From: Guyanagaster necrorhizus
Lineage: Eukaryota > Basidiomycota > Agaricomycetes > Agaricales > Physalacriaceae
Reading direction: 5' to 3'
Assembly (NCBI RefSeq): GCF_019112545.1
Contig: NW_025064888.1
Span: 1,305,620 to 1,369,619 of the forward strand
Length of the DNA: 64,000 nucleotides
The stretch's first letter is position 1, and each line of letters starts with the position of its first letter. A program made the translations under genes and the position numbers. The notes beneath the pieces are model-generated. The model saw only the letters and a list, made by a program, of their open reading frames with translations. It had not been told where the DNA came from and searched no databases. Of the stretch, positions 34,776 through 46,669 are shown in pieces.

Positions 34776-37655
34776 TTATCGGCATCGATTGCGGGCATGA
34801 AAGTGAGATATTTCACTCGTTTCCACGCAGGTCTCAGACTTGTTCCGGTATGTTTAATAGGCACTCCTCTTCGGTGGTGCCTCGAGGGTATCAAGGTAGC
34901 TCGAGAAATAAAATGTCTTTGAACCCACGCCGTGGGATCTACAGACATATATAGGGTATCGGGAAGATTCTGAGCCTCGAGGACGCTGATGGCTACCAAG
35001 CATTTTCACAGCGTCTATCTTGGAAAACCCTATGGCGGCGTGAAAAGCCCACCCCAAGGGCACTCAATGCTGAGTGAATCCGACGCGGAATCCTCGGACG
35101 GTTTTATATCCCTTTTTTGCAGAGGAGGGGGGTGCACAAGACCTTTTGCCGCCAAGACGAAAAGTGCGATGATGGGCCACGGAACGGCCCGATAAGTATC
35201 AGAAATGAGTCACTCAGGCTGTTGCGCTCCGGTTACTTAACTCAGGTTTGTAAGCGATGGCTGTGCAGGAACCGGTCAATTATTTGAACTTGGACACCAC
35301 ACCCATTACGATCTGCGACGGGCTCATCTCTGGGAAAACTCTGTCAGTGAAATACGCCGTCATTGCTGACAGGCTAAATCGTATGCTGGTATTCATTTTC
35401 TCCATCCCGTTTTTGCTCCCACAGCGAAGATCATAGGGCACCGCCCGGTTCCGATTCTCGGTCGCTTACTCAATTCTTTCCGTTGTGATGTAGTGCTTTA
35501 TACGGGCTCTCATCGAGGTATTTAACACGCTTTCAGGATACATGACACATTGACAGCGATCTATCCCTCAATCATGGATCGCCGGTCCCTGTGTGGCGAT
35601 GGCTTGAATATCTTCTCCGCTCAACGCTCTGCCCCTCTCGGATCTGTAGATTACTCATTTAAGCTAGTAATAATATGTTCACAACCAGAATTTAGAGGTT
35701 TATTTATGTCAAGGGGAATGTTGGCCGGGTATTGTGATCGTGCCCCATTATGCAATGACTCAGAAGATGATGCACTTCCTCGTGAAGAATATCTATCCGT
35801 TTTGTCTTTTTCATGGCTGATTTAGATAGTACTGTCCTTGCGTCTGGCCTCACGGTTTCTCACTGACGGGTCGTTGCAGATATCTGTGTAAGCGATTTTT
35901 CTCTTTGCAGTCATCGGGAGGATCGCGCGGGTGTGCTATATCATGTTCGGTTGGTCTTGGGACTATCATGATCTCGGTTTTCTCGGCCACTTGCCAAAAA
36001 AATTCTAGCAGTAAACGTTCAGTTTGACTGTGGCGCTTGCATATTTCGTAGTCTATATAAGTTATAACTCTGCCTGGACAAGAAGAAGATCCGAAGCGTT
36101 GGCAGAGTTTCGGACAATACGCATCGCCTCAGCGGATAAGTTATACTAAGTAGCCTCCCGCCGTCAGCATATAGTTAGCCAGAGTAACTGTAAAGAGACA
36201 AGACGCGGTTAGTGTTGAGTCGATTTTTTAGTCTCGATCTCAGATGTAAGAGGTACGGCCTCCCGAATACCTTGATATGGTACCTTTCCAGCTCTTAGTA
36301 CTACGGAGAGGTTTGTGCTGATGAAACTTCCACTCTCGCATGCTATCGCCTACCTGCTTTTTGTTAAGTATAAATGCATCGACTCGTGTTAAATTGACGA
36401 GGTGAAAAAATGCAGGTGCAATGCAGGCAATAAGTAATTATTCCGAATCTACGAATCTTGATGATGCCGCTGTAATGCCGCGACGGCTTGATTTGATGCC
36501 GTGCATAAGGCCGCCTCAATCTTTCATAGAAGATCGATAGAAGGAAACATGCTGGTTCTTTATTCAAGGTTGAAAGATAAATAACTATGAAGCACAAATA
36601 TTCATATTTAAAACTTTTCACAAGCTCAGTACTGATTCTAAGATGCTCATTAATGTCAGTCTTTGCTAGTGGGACCTTGGTGGCATCGGCATCGGGACCG
36701 GCTCGGGAGATGCATGCCGGTTTTGCCTGTTTTGCGTGTTGGATCGAGATCGAACAATCGACTACATACTCCGACTCCTCGTAGGACCGTCCTACGATTA
36801 ACCTTTAACTTTAATGTCGATGCCCACTGTATGCAGATTCAAGCGGTCGGGATCTTGTTGGCTTGGGGATTAGTTCTTGATCTCGAACCTTTCCCCGATG
36901 CTTCACCTTTTTACCGTGATAATGAAACCGAAAATCTCGGACATGTAGATCATGAAAATGGATAAGCCATCTTAGATGAATCCGGGGAGTGTCGAATGTC
37001 GGTGATTGCTGACTGTTCGCGACCTAATCATCGCACCCGAATGGAACTGGTGGTCTGTCGTGGAAATGGCCTACAGACGTCGCACTACAGGGAAAATTGG
37101 GTAAATCCTGCGACGATCACTGCTGGCATTCGCAATGCATGAGGTTGTTCAATCTGGTCATTTACCAATGGCTGATCCTGATTCTTGATTAGAGCTCCTG
37201 TGTTGAGCGCCCCAACGAACAGCGTATCCAATATTATGTATTCGCGATGCTGTGGACGAAAATGGCATCCCCGTTTTGGTGGGTCGGTCATTCGGGGGAG
37301 AAGGTGAGGCAAGGCAGCTCGGGCTTTTGGTTCGCATCAACGCATGTAGAGCATCTAGAAAAATGCGCTCTCCAGCGGCTGTTACTACGACTGGATAGCA
37401 GATCCGATACATTTTTCCCGAGTAGTTTCGCTCGTCATAAAGGATAGACGCTTCTTGGGACGCTGCAAGCGTCGGCAGCCGGTCAATAATCAGCGATCAT
37501 TGTGGCGTTGGCAGCTTTAATCGCCGGATGGTGTCCCGAAAAGGAATTCTGATAGTCAAAAAAGGAGAAAGAGTTTATAGTGCGGAGTAGTCAATCGTTT
37601 TGACCTCCCTCTCGTCTGCGACATGAGATTAGTTGTTTGTCATCACGAGCCGGTG
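34776..37655. other. 2.9-kb gene-free interval
   Basis: Only short open frames without motifs are visible on either strand. CG dinucleotides are at normal density, so it is not part of the repeat islands. No tRNA, repeat or transposon end was recognised. It lies upstream of both the GH16 and P450 genes. Confidence 0.4.
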
Positions 37656-37662
37656 TATAAAA
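37656..37662 (+). promoter_or_regulatory. TATA box of the P450 gene
   Basis: TATAAAA lies 92 bases before the P450 ATG, followed by a C/T-rich tract at about 37690-37740 typical of fungal promoters near the start site. Confidence 0.65.
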
Positions 37663-37747
37663 GGGCGAATGGCATGTTTTCCGATGCCCACCTTTCTTTC
37701 TTCCGTTCTCCCATCTTCCCCTCACCCCTACCCGCAAATCCTTTGCG

Positions 37748-39725
37748 ATGTTTTCCTTCCCCCAGATTACCGCCATTGACCTTGTTTCCAGCTTCGCGCT
37801 TGCCGCCGCCTCCATATTCATCGCGTACGTCGCATTTTACGCCATTTACAACGCAATTCTCTCTCCTCTGAGCGCTATTCCTGGTCCGTGGTACGCCGCG
37901 ATTTCCGACATCTGGCTCACCACCCACGTCGTGCGTCTCGAGCAATGCCAGACAATCCAGTCCCTTTTCGAAAAGTACGGCCCTGTGGTTCGCGTTGGAC
38001 CCAACAAAGTTGTCTTCAACGATCTTTCTACTATGCGAAGCGTCTACTCTGTCCACAAGTTCGACAAGAGCATATACTACAAGAGTCTCCTCACGTATGT
38101 CTCCATTTCATCACGTTACGTGCGACTGTTGATAGTTCCTTGCTTTTCAGGAACGAAAATGACCACGCGTACGTATTTGGGCGCATATATCGGCTTCTAA
38201 ATACTGATTTCAGGGCAGGATGACCACCCTCGACCACGCTTCTCATTCCGTTCGACGAAAGGGATACGCCCCACACTATATCACGTCTAACCTATCAAAA
38301 TTTCAAGCCGAGATGCACGATCTCACTTTGGAGCTAGTCAATGTACGTTTTCTGCTGGTCGTGGATGCTATGTATGCTGATTCTGCGCAGGCCTTAGATG
38401 GCATGAGCAGAAAAACGTCACTGGAGTGTCTTTCATTGTTCCGCAATCTCATGGTCGACGTTATTGTATCAACGTCGTATGGCTACCGTCTTGGGGCAGT
38501 ACATAAGTGGTCCATGAATTCCGAAGATCCTCTTTCCACTGCCATTAATGATTTTCCGAAGCGTGGTATTTTAGTATGTGTATCCTCCTGCTCCTTCCGT
38601 GCGTCCCTAACTTCCAGCCACAGCGAAGCGTCGTTCCTACCTGGACCTGGAATATTGTCTGCAAGATTCCGAACGCCCGATGGCGTCAACTCGTTGACTC
38701 TGATAAGATTATGGCCGAGGTGCGAAGAGCATTCCTCCATCGAATTAATGATCTCATTCTCGTTGTTCCAGTTTGTCAGGGAGCGCGTGTACCAGATGCA
38801 TGCGCAGATGAACGCAAGAACGTTGGAAGAATCGGAGAAGGTTCCCATGCTGCACAGGCTCCTGAACTACCGCTACAGTTCGAGCAATAATGCGATGCCT
38901 GATACCGACATCATCTCGGAGTGCATGGGTCACATGTATGCTTATTTCTTCTGCTCATGCGGAGCGTATCTAATTCTCTGGTTAGGATTGCAGGATCCGA
39001 CACAACATCGACGACGCTGTCCTATTTCCTCTGGGAGCTTAGTCGTCGCTCGGATGTCGTGAGGAGGCTTCAGGACGAGCTCGACGAGGTTATGCCTAAT
39101 GCGCGGACCATTCCGGATATGGCTATTCTCCACGGTCTACCTTACTTGAACGCCTTCATCAATGAAGGCAAGTGTACACAAATATTCCTTGCTCCTTTGC
39201 TGACGCGGTGACTGCAGGATTGAGAGTGTACTCTGCTGCTCCGAGTCTTCTTGAGCGTGTGGTCCCAGCGTCTACGTCTTACAAGTTCGGACACGAGGCA
39301 TTTGATCTTATGGGTTTCGCCCTTCCCTCAGGAACGGTAGTTGCTACACAAGCTTGGTCGATGCACCGTAATCCAGCCGTCTTTCTTTCGCCTGAAACGT
39401 TCCTCCCTGATCGTTGGTTGGATGCCTCGCCTGATTCTTTGGCGTTGATGAGGCAGCACATGATGCCGTTTGGGACTGGAACTAGGATGTGTGGAGGTCA
39501 GAACCTGGCTCATGCAATGATGAGAGTAGTCATAGCGGCCATCGTGAGGAACTTCAACATCGTCGCTCCACCGGAAACAAACGAGAGAAGCATGGAGATC
39601 AAAGACAGTTTCGTGAATTGTCTCTGTTACCTTCGCGCGTACATATATGCTCACACTTCTGATTACAGGTTATATTTCCTTCAGCAAATGAGTGCAAACT
39701 CATATTCAACCCGAGAACACCCTGA
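37748..39725 (+). CDS. Cytochrome P450 monooxygenase
   Basis: It is a haem-thiolate monooxygenase of the ER membrane; substrate unknown. The ATG at 37748 opens an N-terminal hydrophobic anchor (F-A-L-A-A-A-S-I-F-I-A-Y-V-A-F-Y-A) and the hinge I-P-G-P-W-Y. The I-helix motif A-G-S-D-T-T-S-T-T is near 38995; E-x-x-R-type sequence follows (E-G-L-R-V-Y-S-A-A-P); the haem loop F-G-T-G-T-R-M-C-G-G near 39470 supplies the Cys ligand. The last intron (about 39617-39668) joins D-S-F to V-I-F-P-S-A-N-E and the stop TGA at 39723-39725. About eight short introns are needed to keep the frame; none looks broken, so the gene appears intact. No biosynthetic cluster partners are seen beside it. Confidence 0.9.
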
Positions 39726-40376
39726 TCGGGCTGCCGACACCCTCCGCCCCCATCATTGCAATTTCGAATTCACTTTCTTGGTTGTTTGGTTTTCGTCACT
39801 CTTGCTTTCATTGTTATTGCTATCGACACTGTTTCGCGATCCCCCAGGCTTTCACCGCTGTCTTGATTTGGCTTCAGCCGTTTCTCTTTACTCATGTCCA
39901 CTGCCAACATTGGCAGACCCACTATTGCTATCGACCACTATTCTATGTCGTCCTTAATGGAAGTGCGTGCCCCCTGACGCTGGGAATCCGATACGCTATA
40001 CTATATTCATATTAATTTTTTTTACACCTTCGTTTGTTCTTGACGTAACTTACATGTCCAATTTTGTTGGAGTAGTTTATTCTAGGGTTATATTATATAT
40101 CGCTGATTCACTCTACGAAAAGCCCGTCGGGCGTGCTGGAAATCCCAAGTGTAAAGGAAAAAAGAATTTGGCATTCTCATGCGATGTTACCGCCTTTGCT
40201 CTCCCAGGGCGCCGCGGGCAATTCTGCGGCCGTCAGTGAGTCGCTGGGCGAAGAAGACTTCACATCGTAGTCGTCATTATTGGCATGGGGGCGTCTTTCA
40301 GCGAGATTGGCCGTGTGCATCTCATGCTGTTCGACATGCTGTTCAACGTCAACGAAGACCTGCGGACGGGTCGTTT
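39726..40376. other. Intergenic, tail-to-tail
   Basis: The 3' flanks of the P450 and the DUF6534 gene. Short open frames only; nothing recognised. Confidence 0.5.
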
Positions 40377-42097
40377 CTACGCGAAAGATGTGTTTCTAGA
40401 AGCGATGTGGATGAGTCTAGCTAGCTGTTCTTTGATGGTCCTGAAACAAACCTTTTTGTTTGGCTCTCGAAGAATGCCGCTGGTGGAGTGTGTATGCGAG
40501 CTGGATTCTGGATCACTGAAGTTCCATCCCCGGCGCGAGTTCAACGTGCTCATCATCGCGTTTGTGTAGAGCTTAGACAGCGGAAAATTGAACATGAGGT
40601 GCCTGCGTACGCGTGTCCCATTCAAGTTGGAATGCAAAACTTTTTTTTTTTGGAGTTTGAAGGCACTCACATTCCGGTGGACTACGGAAAGTTGATGAGA
40701 GTATGTCAGAAAACACGCGGTAAGTGTCAGATCCAGCCACTGACGTCTGAAAGGTAGACAGCTAGGTCTATAATCGCACAGATGGAGGTGGTGAGACCGG
40801 TTTGGACGGTCACTGTAAAAATTTAACCCAGGTTTTTTTTAGTTCAAAAAAATCACTATTTGAGTGACCCTAGCCACGGCTACGGTGTTGTCGCTCACAT
40901 CGGATGATTCGATCGACGAGTTCATCGGTGCCTTGAAATCCAGTCTTGCGCCTTTTCTGTTCAGACTCAGACGGTGAGTGACGCGGACCCTGCCTGGACT
41001 ATATCATGAACTTGCCCTAAAAAAAGGCTCGTGAATCCAAGTATTCCGAACGGGAGATACTTAGAAGAATGTGTACTACTCACAAATGCCAGACGAGGAT
41101 TCCAGAGATGAGAATGTCTGATAGACACGCAGCCCCCAGCCAGATGATGACGACGGCCTTGAAGTTTTGGAATTGGATGAATTCGGGGGTTTTCCCTACT
41201 TCGAAGGAGGTTGCGATAGCGGCGCCTAGGAAGAGAGAAAAAAAAAAACGGAGATTGGGTTACACGAAAAATAGGATGATGGTTAGGGGCATATATACCA
41301 GTTCCAGTCAGTGCGAAGGCCCCCACGATTGTCACGAGCCAGGGGTTGTCGGTGAGGACCTTGACTCTCCACGCGAAGAAGAGTTGGACCATTCCCCCGA
41401 TGATGCCCTTAGGGATTCAATGAGTTCAGGAGGATCAGAAAAGGCGGATCAAAGGAGCCCAGCCCACCGTAAGCGCAGGGTCTGGATATATCAATTCGAA
41501 AAAGCTATGGAATAATTACAATCATCAGAGACATTGATCCCGTACCTGTAGCGAAGACTGTGGTTTTTTTTTTCAGTACCAGGCAGGTTGAAATGAAGAA
41601 AAAAACAAAAAACATACCCCAGTCTGCTCTAGCGAGATACGCATCGTCGTCTGAAGCGCGGCCAGTGTGAGTGCACTGTCTACTAGCGGGATCCATAGAC
41701 TCACCGAAATGGAGGATGAGAGACGCATATAGGTATATGCAGAAGAAAAGCGTGCTTGCGACGTTTGCGACGCAGAGAACGACGATCTATTGGCGTGGGT
41801 TTAATGAAGAATGGAAGGAAGACGAACAACTCAGGAAGACCTTCATCCATAATCGATCCCTAGCGTAAGCGGTCCCGATCATCAAAGACGGCTGGTAAAA
41901 AGAAAAATAAAATCAAGAACCGACTGACTTCCTGTACGTATTCAGATACATATACATCTGGGTGCCGATGATGCCCAGAAGGATGACATTGATGTAGAGA
42001 CCAATAAACATGGGACCGCGACTGCCCAGGAATGAGAAATGCGAGAAAAAAGAGCAGAGGGGTACACCACCCACGCGACCTCTGCAGCATTCTTCAT
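40377..42097 (-). CDS. DUF6534-type multi-pass membrane protein
   Basis: This family of seven-helix-like fungal membrane proteins has no proven function. Start ATG at 42097 (M-K-N-A-A-E-V), spliced to G-P-M-F-I-G-L-Y-I-N-V-I-L-L-G. Further helices read V-V-L-C-V-A-N-V-A-S-T-L-F-F near 41770 and V-Q-L-F-F-A-W-R-V-K-V-L-T near 41380, then A-V-V-I-I-W-L-G-A. The family signature R-R-K-T-G-F-x-G-T-D-x-L-V-D-R-I-I-R is near 40945; an intron then leads to L-T-V-Q-T-G-L-T-T-S near 40800. An 11-nt exon (40671-40681) encodes S-T-G-M, and the last exon gives H-L-M-F-N-F-P-L-S-K-L-Y then N-S-R-R-G-W, stop at 40377. Some middle exons (41500-41700) are tentative. Confidence 0.82.
40671..40681 (-). other. 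11-nt microexon of the DUF6534 gene
   Basis: On the minus strand the exon TCCACCGGAAT is preceded by an AG acceptor (40682-40683) and followed by GTGAGT (40665-40670). It is the only way I see to join Y-L-S-D to H-L-M-F-N-F in frame, restoring the S-T-G-M turn expected in this family. Confidence 0.65.
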
Positions 42098-42750
42098 CTT
42101 TGTGGGGGGGAGGGAAGCGGTGAATGAGGGGACTAGAGAAACGCGCGAGGTGTTGTGAAGATATTCGCGAACCGTCTCAGGTGTCTCCGCATGTAAAAGG
42201 AAGATCTAACGAAAGGAGGGAGTGACGTGACGATCTACGCGGCGGAATAAATAAAAAGTCACCATTGAATTGATAAGAGGCCAATTTGAGGTGAAAAGGG
42301 TCAGAACAAATAGGGATCCGGAATAACGGCGGGGTGTCTGCTGTTATAGGTACCAACGTCATCAGCTCCGCACACGCACTTGAGTTGTCGCGTTTCGGTC
42401 CTATAACGGATCAATACCGTTCGAGTACCTTGGAAGGAATGAATAGCATTTCTAGTGTAAAGGTTCGCCTGCGGTAGAGACGAAAATCCCTAGAAAAAAA
42501 AAAGGTAACCACGTGAACATGACAGAGAGGAGTGGCCGCTACAGCTCATAAAGTCGACAATGGATGATAAGGTTGAAAGATATGGGGCATCCGTTGCCCA
42601 TTCGAACGGTGTCTGAGTCTGGGTGATAAATGTCGCTTATTATCTTCGCATCGACTGGAAGCATAAGAGGGCAATGATGGTATTAGCAGTTTCATAACAA
42701 CCACAGGAGAAGAAAAGCAAAGTCAAATGCTCGTTGAGATCGGCGCAAGC
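42098..42750. other. Intergenic
   Basis: About 650 bp upstream of the DUF6534 gene and downstream of the first GRDP-like gene. No gene or strong motif recognised. Confidence 0.45.
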
Positions 42751-45250
42751 CTAATCGCCGCCGCCGCCGCCTCCGCAACCTCCACCACCGCACCCGCCTC
42801 CGCAACCTCCACCGCCTCCGCACTCGCCTCCACAACCACCACCACGGGAGCCAACACGACTACCACAACCACCCCCACAACCACCCCCACATCCTCCACC
42901 ACCGCAACCACCTAAAAGAATCGTTTCTTGTCAGGAACTTTTGGCTCTCGAAACAGGAAAAAAGTGACCCTTACCGCCACATCCACCACTGCGCAACGAG
43001 ACAGGAGCCAAGAACGCCAGATCATCTCGTCCGGAAACCGCCCTATGAATCTGATCACCCCCAACGAGATCGTCCGAAGGCGGGATGCTGTAATAAGGCA
43101 ACGGCTGTCCGCCCAGTCGTTCTCCTATCTTGATGGCAGATGCGTATCGGATGTTGTAGCATCTCTGTGGGGAGGGGGGGAAGAGGTAGAAAGAGGGTGT
43201 GTTCAACTCGCGTTCGTACTGCACTGAAAAAAAAAAACTTGTACTTACCTCCCATGCCAGACAGGTCTTATCAAACGCGTCCGAGAGCGCGTTCTCCTCG
43301 ACGTTGTCATCGTGGTCAACAGAGCGCTGCAGGTAGCTGATACAGTCGCCATTGTAACTCGGCAGGAGTTGGTGCGTGTGCCACGCAAGATCGATATCTA
43401 GCGTGGGTACGAAAAAGTCCTTGGGGTTGCTTGACATGAGGTTGAGGAATCTGCAATTCCACTTATATATTAGCGTCATAAATGAATAAAGAGAAAAACG
43501 CACGCATGATATCTCGCGATGCAGTGCTTCAGCGCGACCTCGTCTCCCGGTGAGGCGAAAAAGTCCGATTCGCTCCATCCGAATTTGCGCATCTTGGCGG
43601 TGAAAGAACCTTGGCGTAAAACCTAATGTGCCGGCTTAGAAGAGAGAGCGAGAGAGAGAAAAACCCTTTCAAAACGGGTGCTCACTGCGTCAGCGAGATC
43701 CAATGAGAATATCTTGTCATTTTTGTAGGCGCTCAAGACCTTGTCCAGCCTATTCCATTTCAGTGCTGGCATTCGAAAGGACCCAAAACTCGCTTACAGT
43801 TTGGCTCCTCTGTCCTTCATATAGATGCCCATGTGCTCCTTGAGCTTCGCCATATCGTAACCCACAGCTTCCTGAATATCCATAGCCCATTCACGCGGAG
43901 ATACCTGGGTTCTTTTAGGCTTGAAGACATCCGACCGCAACACCGCCGCCTTGATCTGCCTCGCACGTATGGGGTCACAAAGAGCTGCGGCACCTGAATA
44001 ATGGAGCGTCTGTCTACGCACCATTAGACTCTTTAAGCTACAACGATGTGCAGTGAAAACTCACGATAACGTCGCATCGCATACTACAAGATCGACCACG
44101 AGCTTGTGAACAGCCAAAGTCTCTTTGGTAACAATATGGCTACACTTTGGGCACGTAAACTTGAAGTTCTGTTGCAGGTATCCGCTATCGTTCGCATCAA
44201 GCAGTGCTACAGATGGGAGGTTGTCGATTAAAGGTCAAGAACGATAACACCCGGCGGGACACTCACGAACGGAAAGTCTATCGAAACACTTGGGACATCC
44301 AACACCTCGGCTGGTCATCTTTCTGGCGCATTCGAAAGGGTTAAAAGGAAGCCCAGTTAGTTGAGTCCAATTGTGGGACCTCTCAGCTATCACACAGTCG
44401 CCGGTGTAGGCAAGGAAGACTCGGTCCTTTATCAAGACTTTTAATCGATGGGAGCAGCATGATATTTACCCAAAAGCGTACCATGATCTCGAACCAATGG
44501 CCATGGTCCCCAAGACCTTTGATTCGGAAACTGTCATCAAGATAACGGCTAGAATAATAGTCAGTGAATGACGGACAGCTGAAAGCACCCATTCTCGTAC
44601 GCAGGGTTTAACTGATAGGCGTGCCAGACCTGCATTATTAATCAGCTGAGAGGTCGAAGGTGGTCTACGAAAGAGCGGCGTACCATGATGACGTCCAGCG
44701 GAGGAAGATATTTCACAACAAAGTCTTCACGGTCTACACCCCGCTCTATACAGGATTTCGTCAGGCACCATTTCTCGAATCTGAGCAACATAACCATCAG
44801 CTTTGCCCTTACGGTTCCTGTAAAGTAGTTCGCTCACCTCTCAACAGCTAGCGCAACAAACCAATTCCAACGATGGACCTTGTCAGCGGGGATCTGGAGG
44901 TAACTTGCTCGCTCCGCTTCCGTCATATTCTCGACTTTGTCCTTCAGCTCAGCAAAGCGGTGCAAAAGAGCCAGATGTCCTTTCAGCTGAGGGACTGTCA
45001 CAAATGGCTCGGGGACGAGATGACCACCGATGAATATCTTGAACGGTAGGTTGGAGGTCGGCTGCATGCCAGTGCTCTTCCGAAGAAGAGGAGGGTCATT
45101 ATCAGTTTTGGGGACACGGTGAGGCATAGAAGCAGTGTTGGTGATGGTCAACGTCGAATGAAATGCTGAGACTGAAGAATAATGAGCAGATGGAGGTGGG
45201 GGCTCAATGATGGTTACCGCCAACTGACGACTGCGAATGAATTGCGGCAT
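42751..45250 (-). CDS. GRDP-like (DUF1399) protein with Cys/Gly-rich tail, copy I
   Basis: It belongs to the glycine-rich-domain-protein-like family; molecular role in fungi unknown. About eleven exons can be followed. The N-terminal part has H-L-A-L-L-H-R-F and R-W-N-W-F-V-A-L-A-V-E-R; next V-W-H-A-Y-Q-L-N-P near 44615; two C-P-K-C pairs near 44300 and 44145; the motif V-P-T-L-D-I-D-L-A-W-H-T-H-Q-L at about 43405-43361; and then a tail of repeated C-G-G-G type units (about 42910-42751) ending at TAG 42751. The first ATG after a TATA-like box (45304-45309) is 45250; an ATG at 45127 would give an N-terminus as short as the paralogue's. The C-P-K-C pairs could bind zinc. It is a tandem paralogue of the gene at 46670. 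Confidence 0.8.
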
Positions 45251-46669
45251 GTTCCGGCATACCAAAATGGGAAGCTCTAAACTGCGAACAGAACTCGATC
45301 TGATATTATACCCTCGCTCGTTCCAATCTTGCATGAATCGCATGAGCAAAATGAAGTTATTGACAGAAGTATACTTTACCTTTCAAATGGACCCCGAAGA
45401 AGTCCTGAAATGTCCGTGCCTTTCAACGAAGCATGTACTAGTCCTCCACCAGCCGCGCTGCATCGTTGTAACTCTGCGCTAACGAAAAATAGCCATGGGG
45501 AGAGATCCATATGTCAGGCTACCCATTTCTGCCCCCCTGCTTTATCGCCGGTTTTAGACTATAAACTGGATATTCGGCAGTTTAGCTGCAGAAACAAAGT
45601 TAGTGTTGGCACCGAGCCTACGAAAAATGCAATAATCTAGACTGACCGTTGGCTTCATAGTCAGTACTTTACCACCCAAAGGCTTTCCCGACAGCGACGA
45701 TTTGTTCTTCGAAAAGGACACCATCCCCATAGCTTCGGCGACTACCGAGTGAAGGGAAAAACAAAGGTATTTAGAGCAAGGGAGAAGATGATGATGGCAG
45801 GGCTTCTGAATGTCCCTTGTCAAATTTGCGCGGGGTACCGTACACAGGAATACAGACGCGCCTTTGGGTACACGACAGAGGATCCGCCACACTAGCTTCC
45901 ACTTTTTTTTCGGTTATGCCCAACCCTTGGAACTATGTCCGATATTCTACAAGCATTCGACGTGAGGACAACTGAAAGAAAGAAAGAACGTTAGTGGTGA
46001 CGCAATATTTGTTATGAAAGTGCAATTTGATACCGACCCCGACAGTCCTATTGATATTCCTGCCATGAATCCTCTCAGCAAAGGCACCACATTCGACCAA
46101 TACATTAGGGCAAAGTCAAGGTCTTCGGTAGCTGAGCCGATTCTAATCACGCGAGAGATAGATTCCTGAGCACACAGTTTGAGATTTTCCAACCCAAATA
46201 TCTTGGGTTTTACGTGGTTATCCGTGTTCTCTGCGCCTTTACTGCCTCAGTACAAGAACCACAGCGAGACAAAACGCACTTTTACTGCACCCGAAGACTT
46301 ATACCACATCAAGTTCCAAGTTGCAAATTGCCCAGCCCGCTGATGAGGCATTTTTGCCCGAGCGTTCTGTTCCACCAGAGTGAGATATACTGCGAGATAC
46401 AGAATTCCCTAGTTCATGGTGTATCACAGGAATGAGATAGAAGCGACGCAGTCAGCGTAGGAAAGAAGAACGAGTGTTAGTGAGGGAACGGAAAGACGAA
46501 TCCTAAAATAGTGATTACTAATACGACTAGTCGATATTAATAGTCGTTTTTCTTAAGAAAAACCAGCCTAACAAAATGTATTGAAAAATCATCATAAATG
46601 CGGCACGACAGCACCTCCGGTACATATTCAGAAAATGCAGAAAATATTGCGACTCGTATCACGAAGCAA
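45251..46669. other. Intergenic between the two GRDP-like genes
   Basis: About 1.4 kb. A minus-strand open frame of 112 codons (45892-45554) and smaller ones carry no recognisable motif. A TATA-like box for copy I is at 45304-45309. Confidence 0.4.

Noticed and set aside
40285..40569. A plus-strand open frame after the P450
   Set aside because: It lies antisense to the last exon of the DUF6534 gene, whose family motifs are clear on the minus strand.
42751..42915. Open frames of Ala/Ser/Thr or Val repeats on either strand
   Set aside because: They are off-frame readings of the Cys/Gly-rich last exon of the GRDP-like gene.
45554..45892. A 112-codon minus-strand open frame between the GRDP-like genes
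   Set aside because: No motif and no matching exon in either paralogue.
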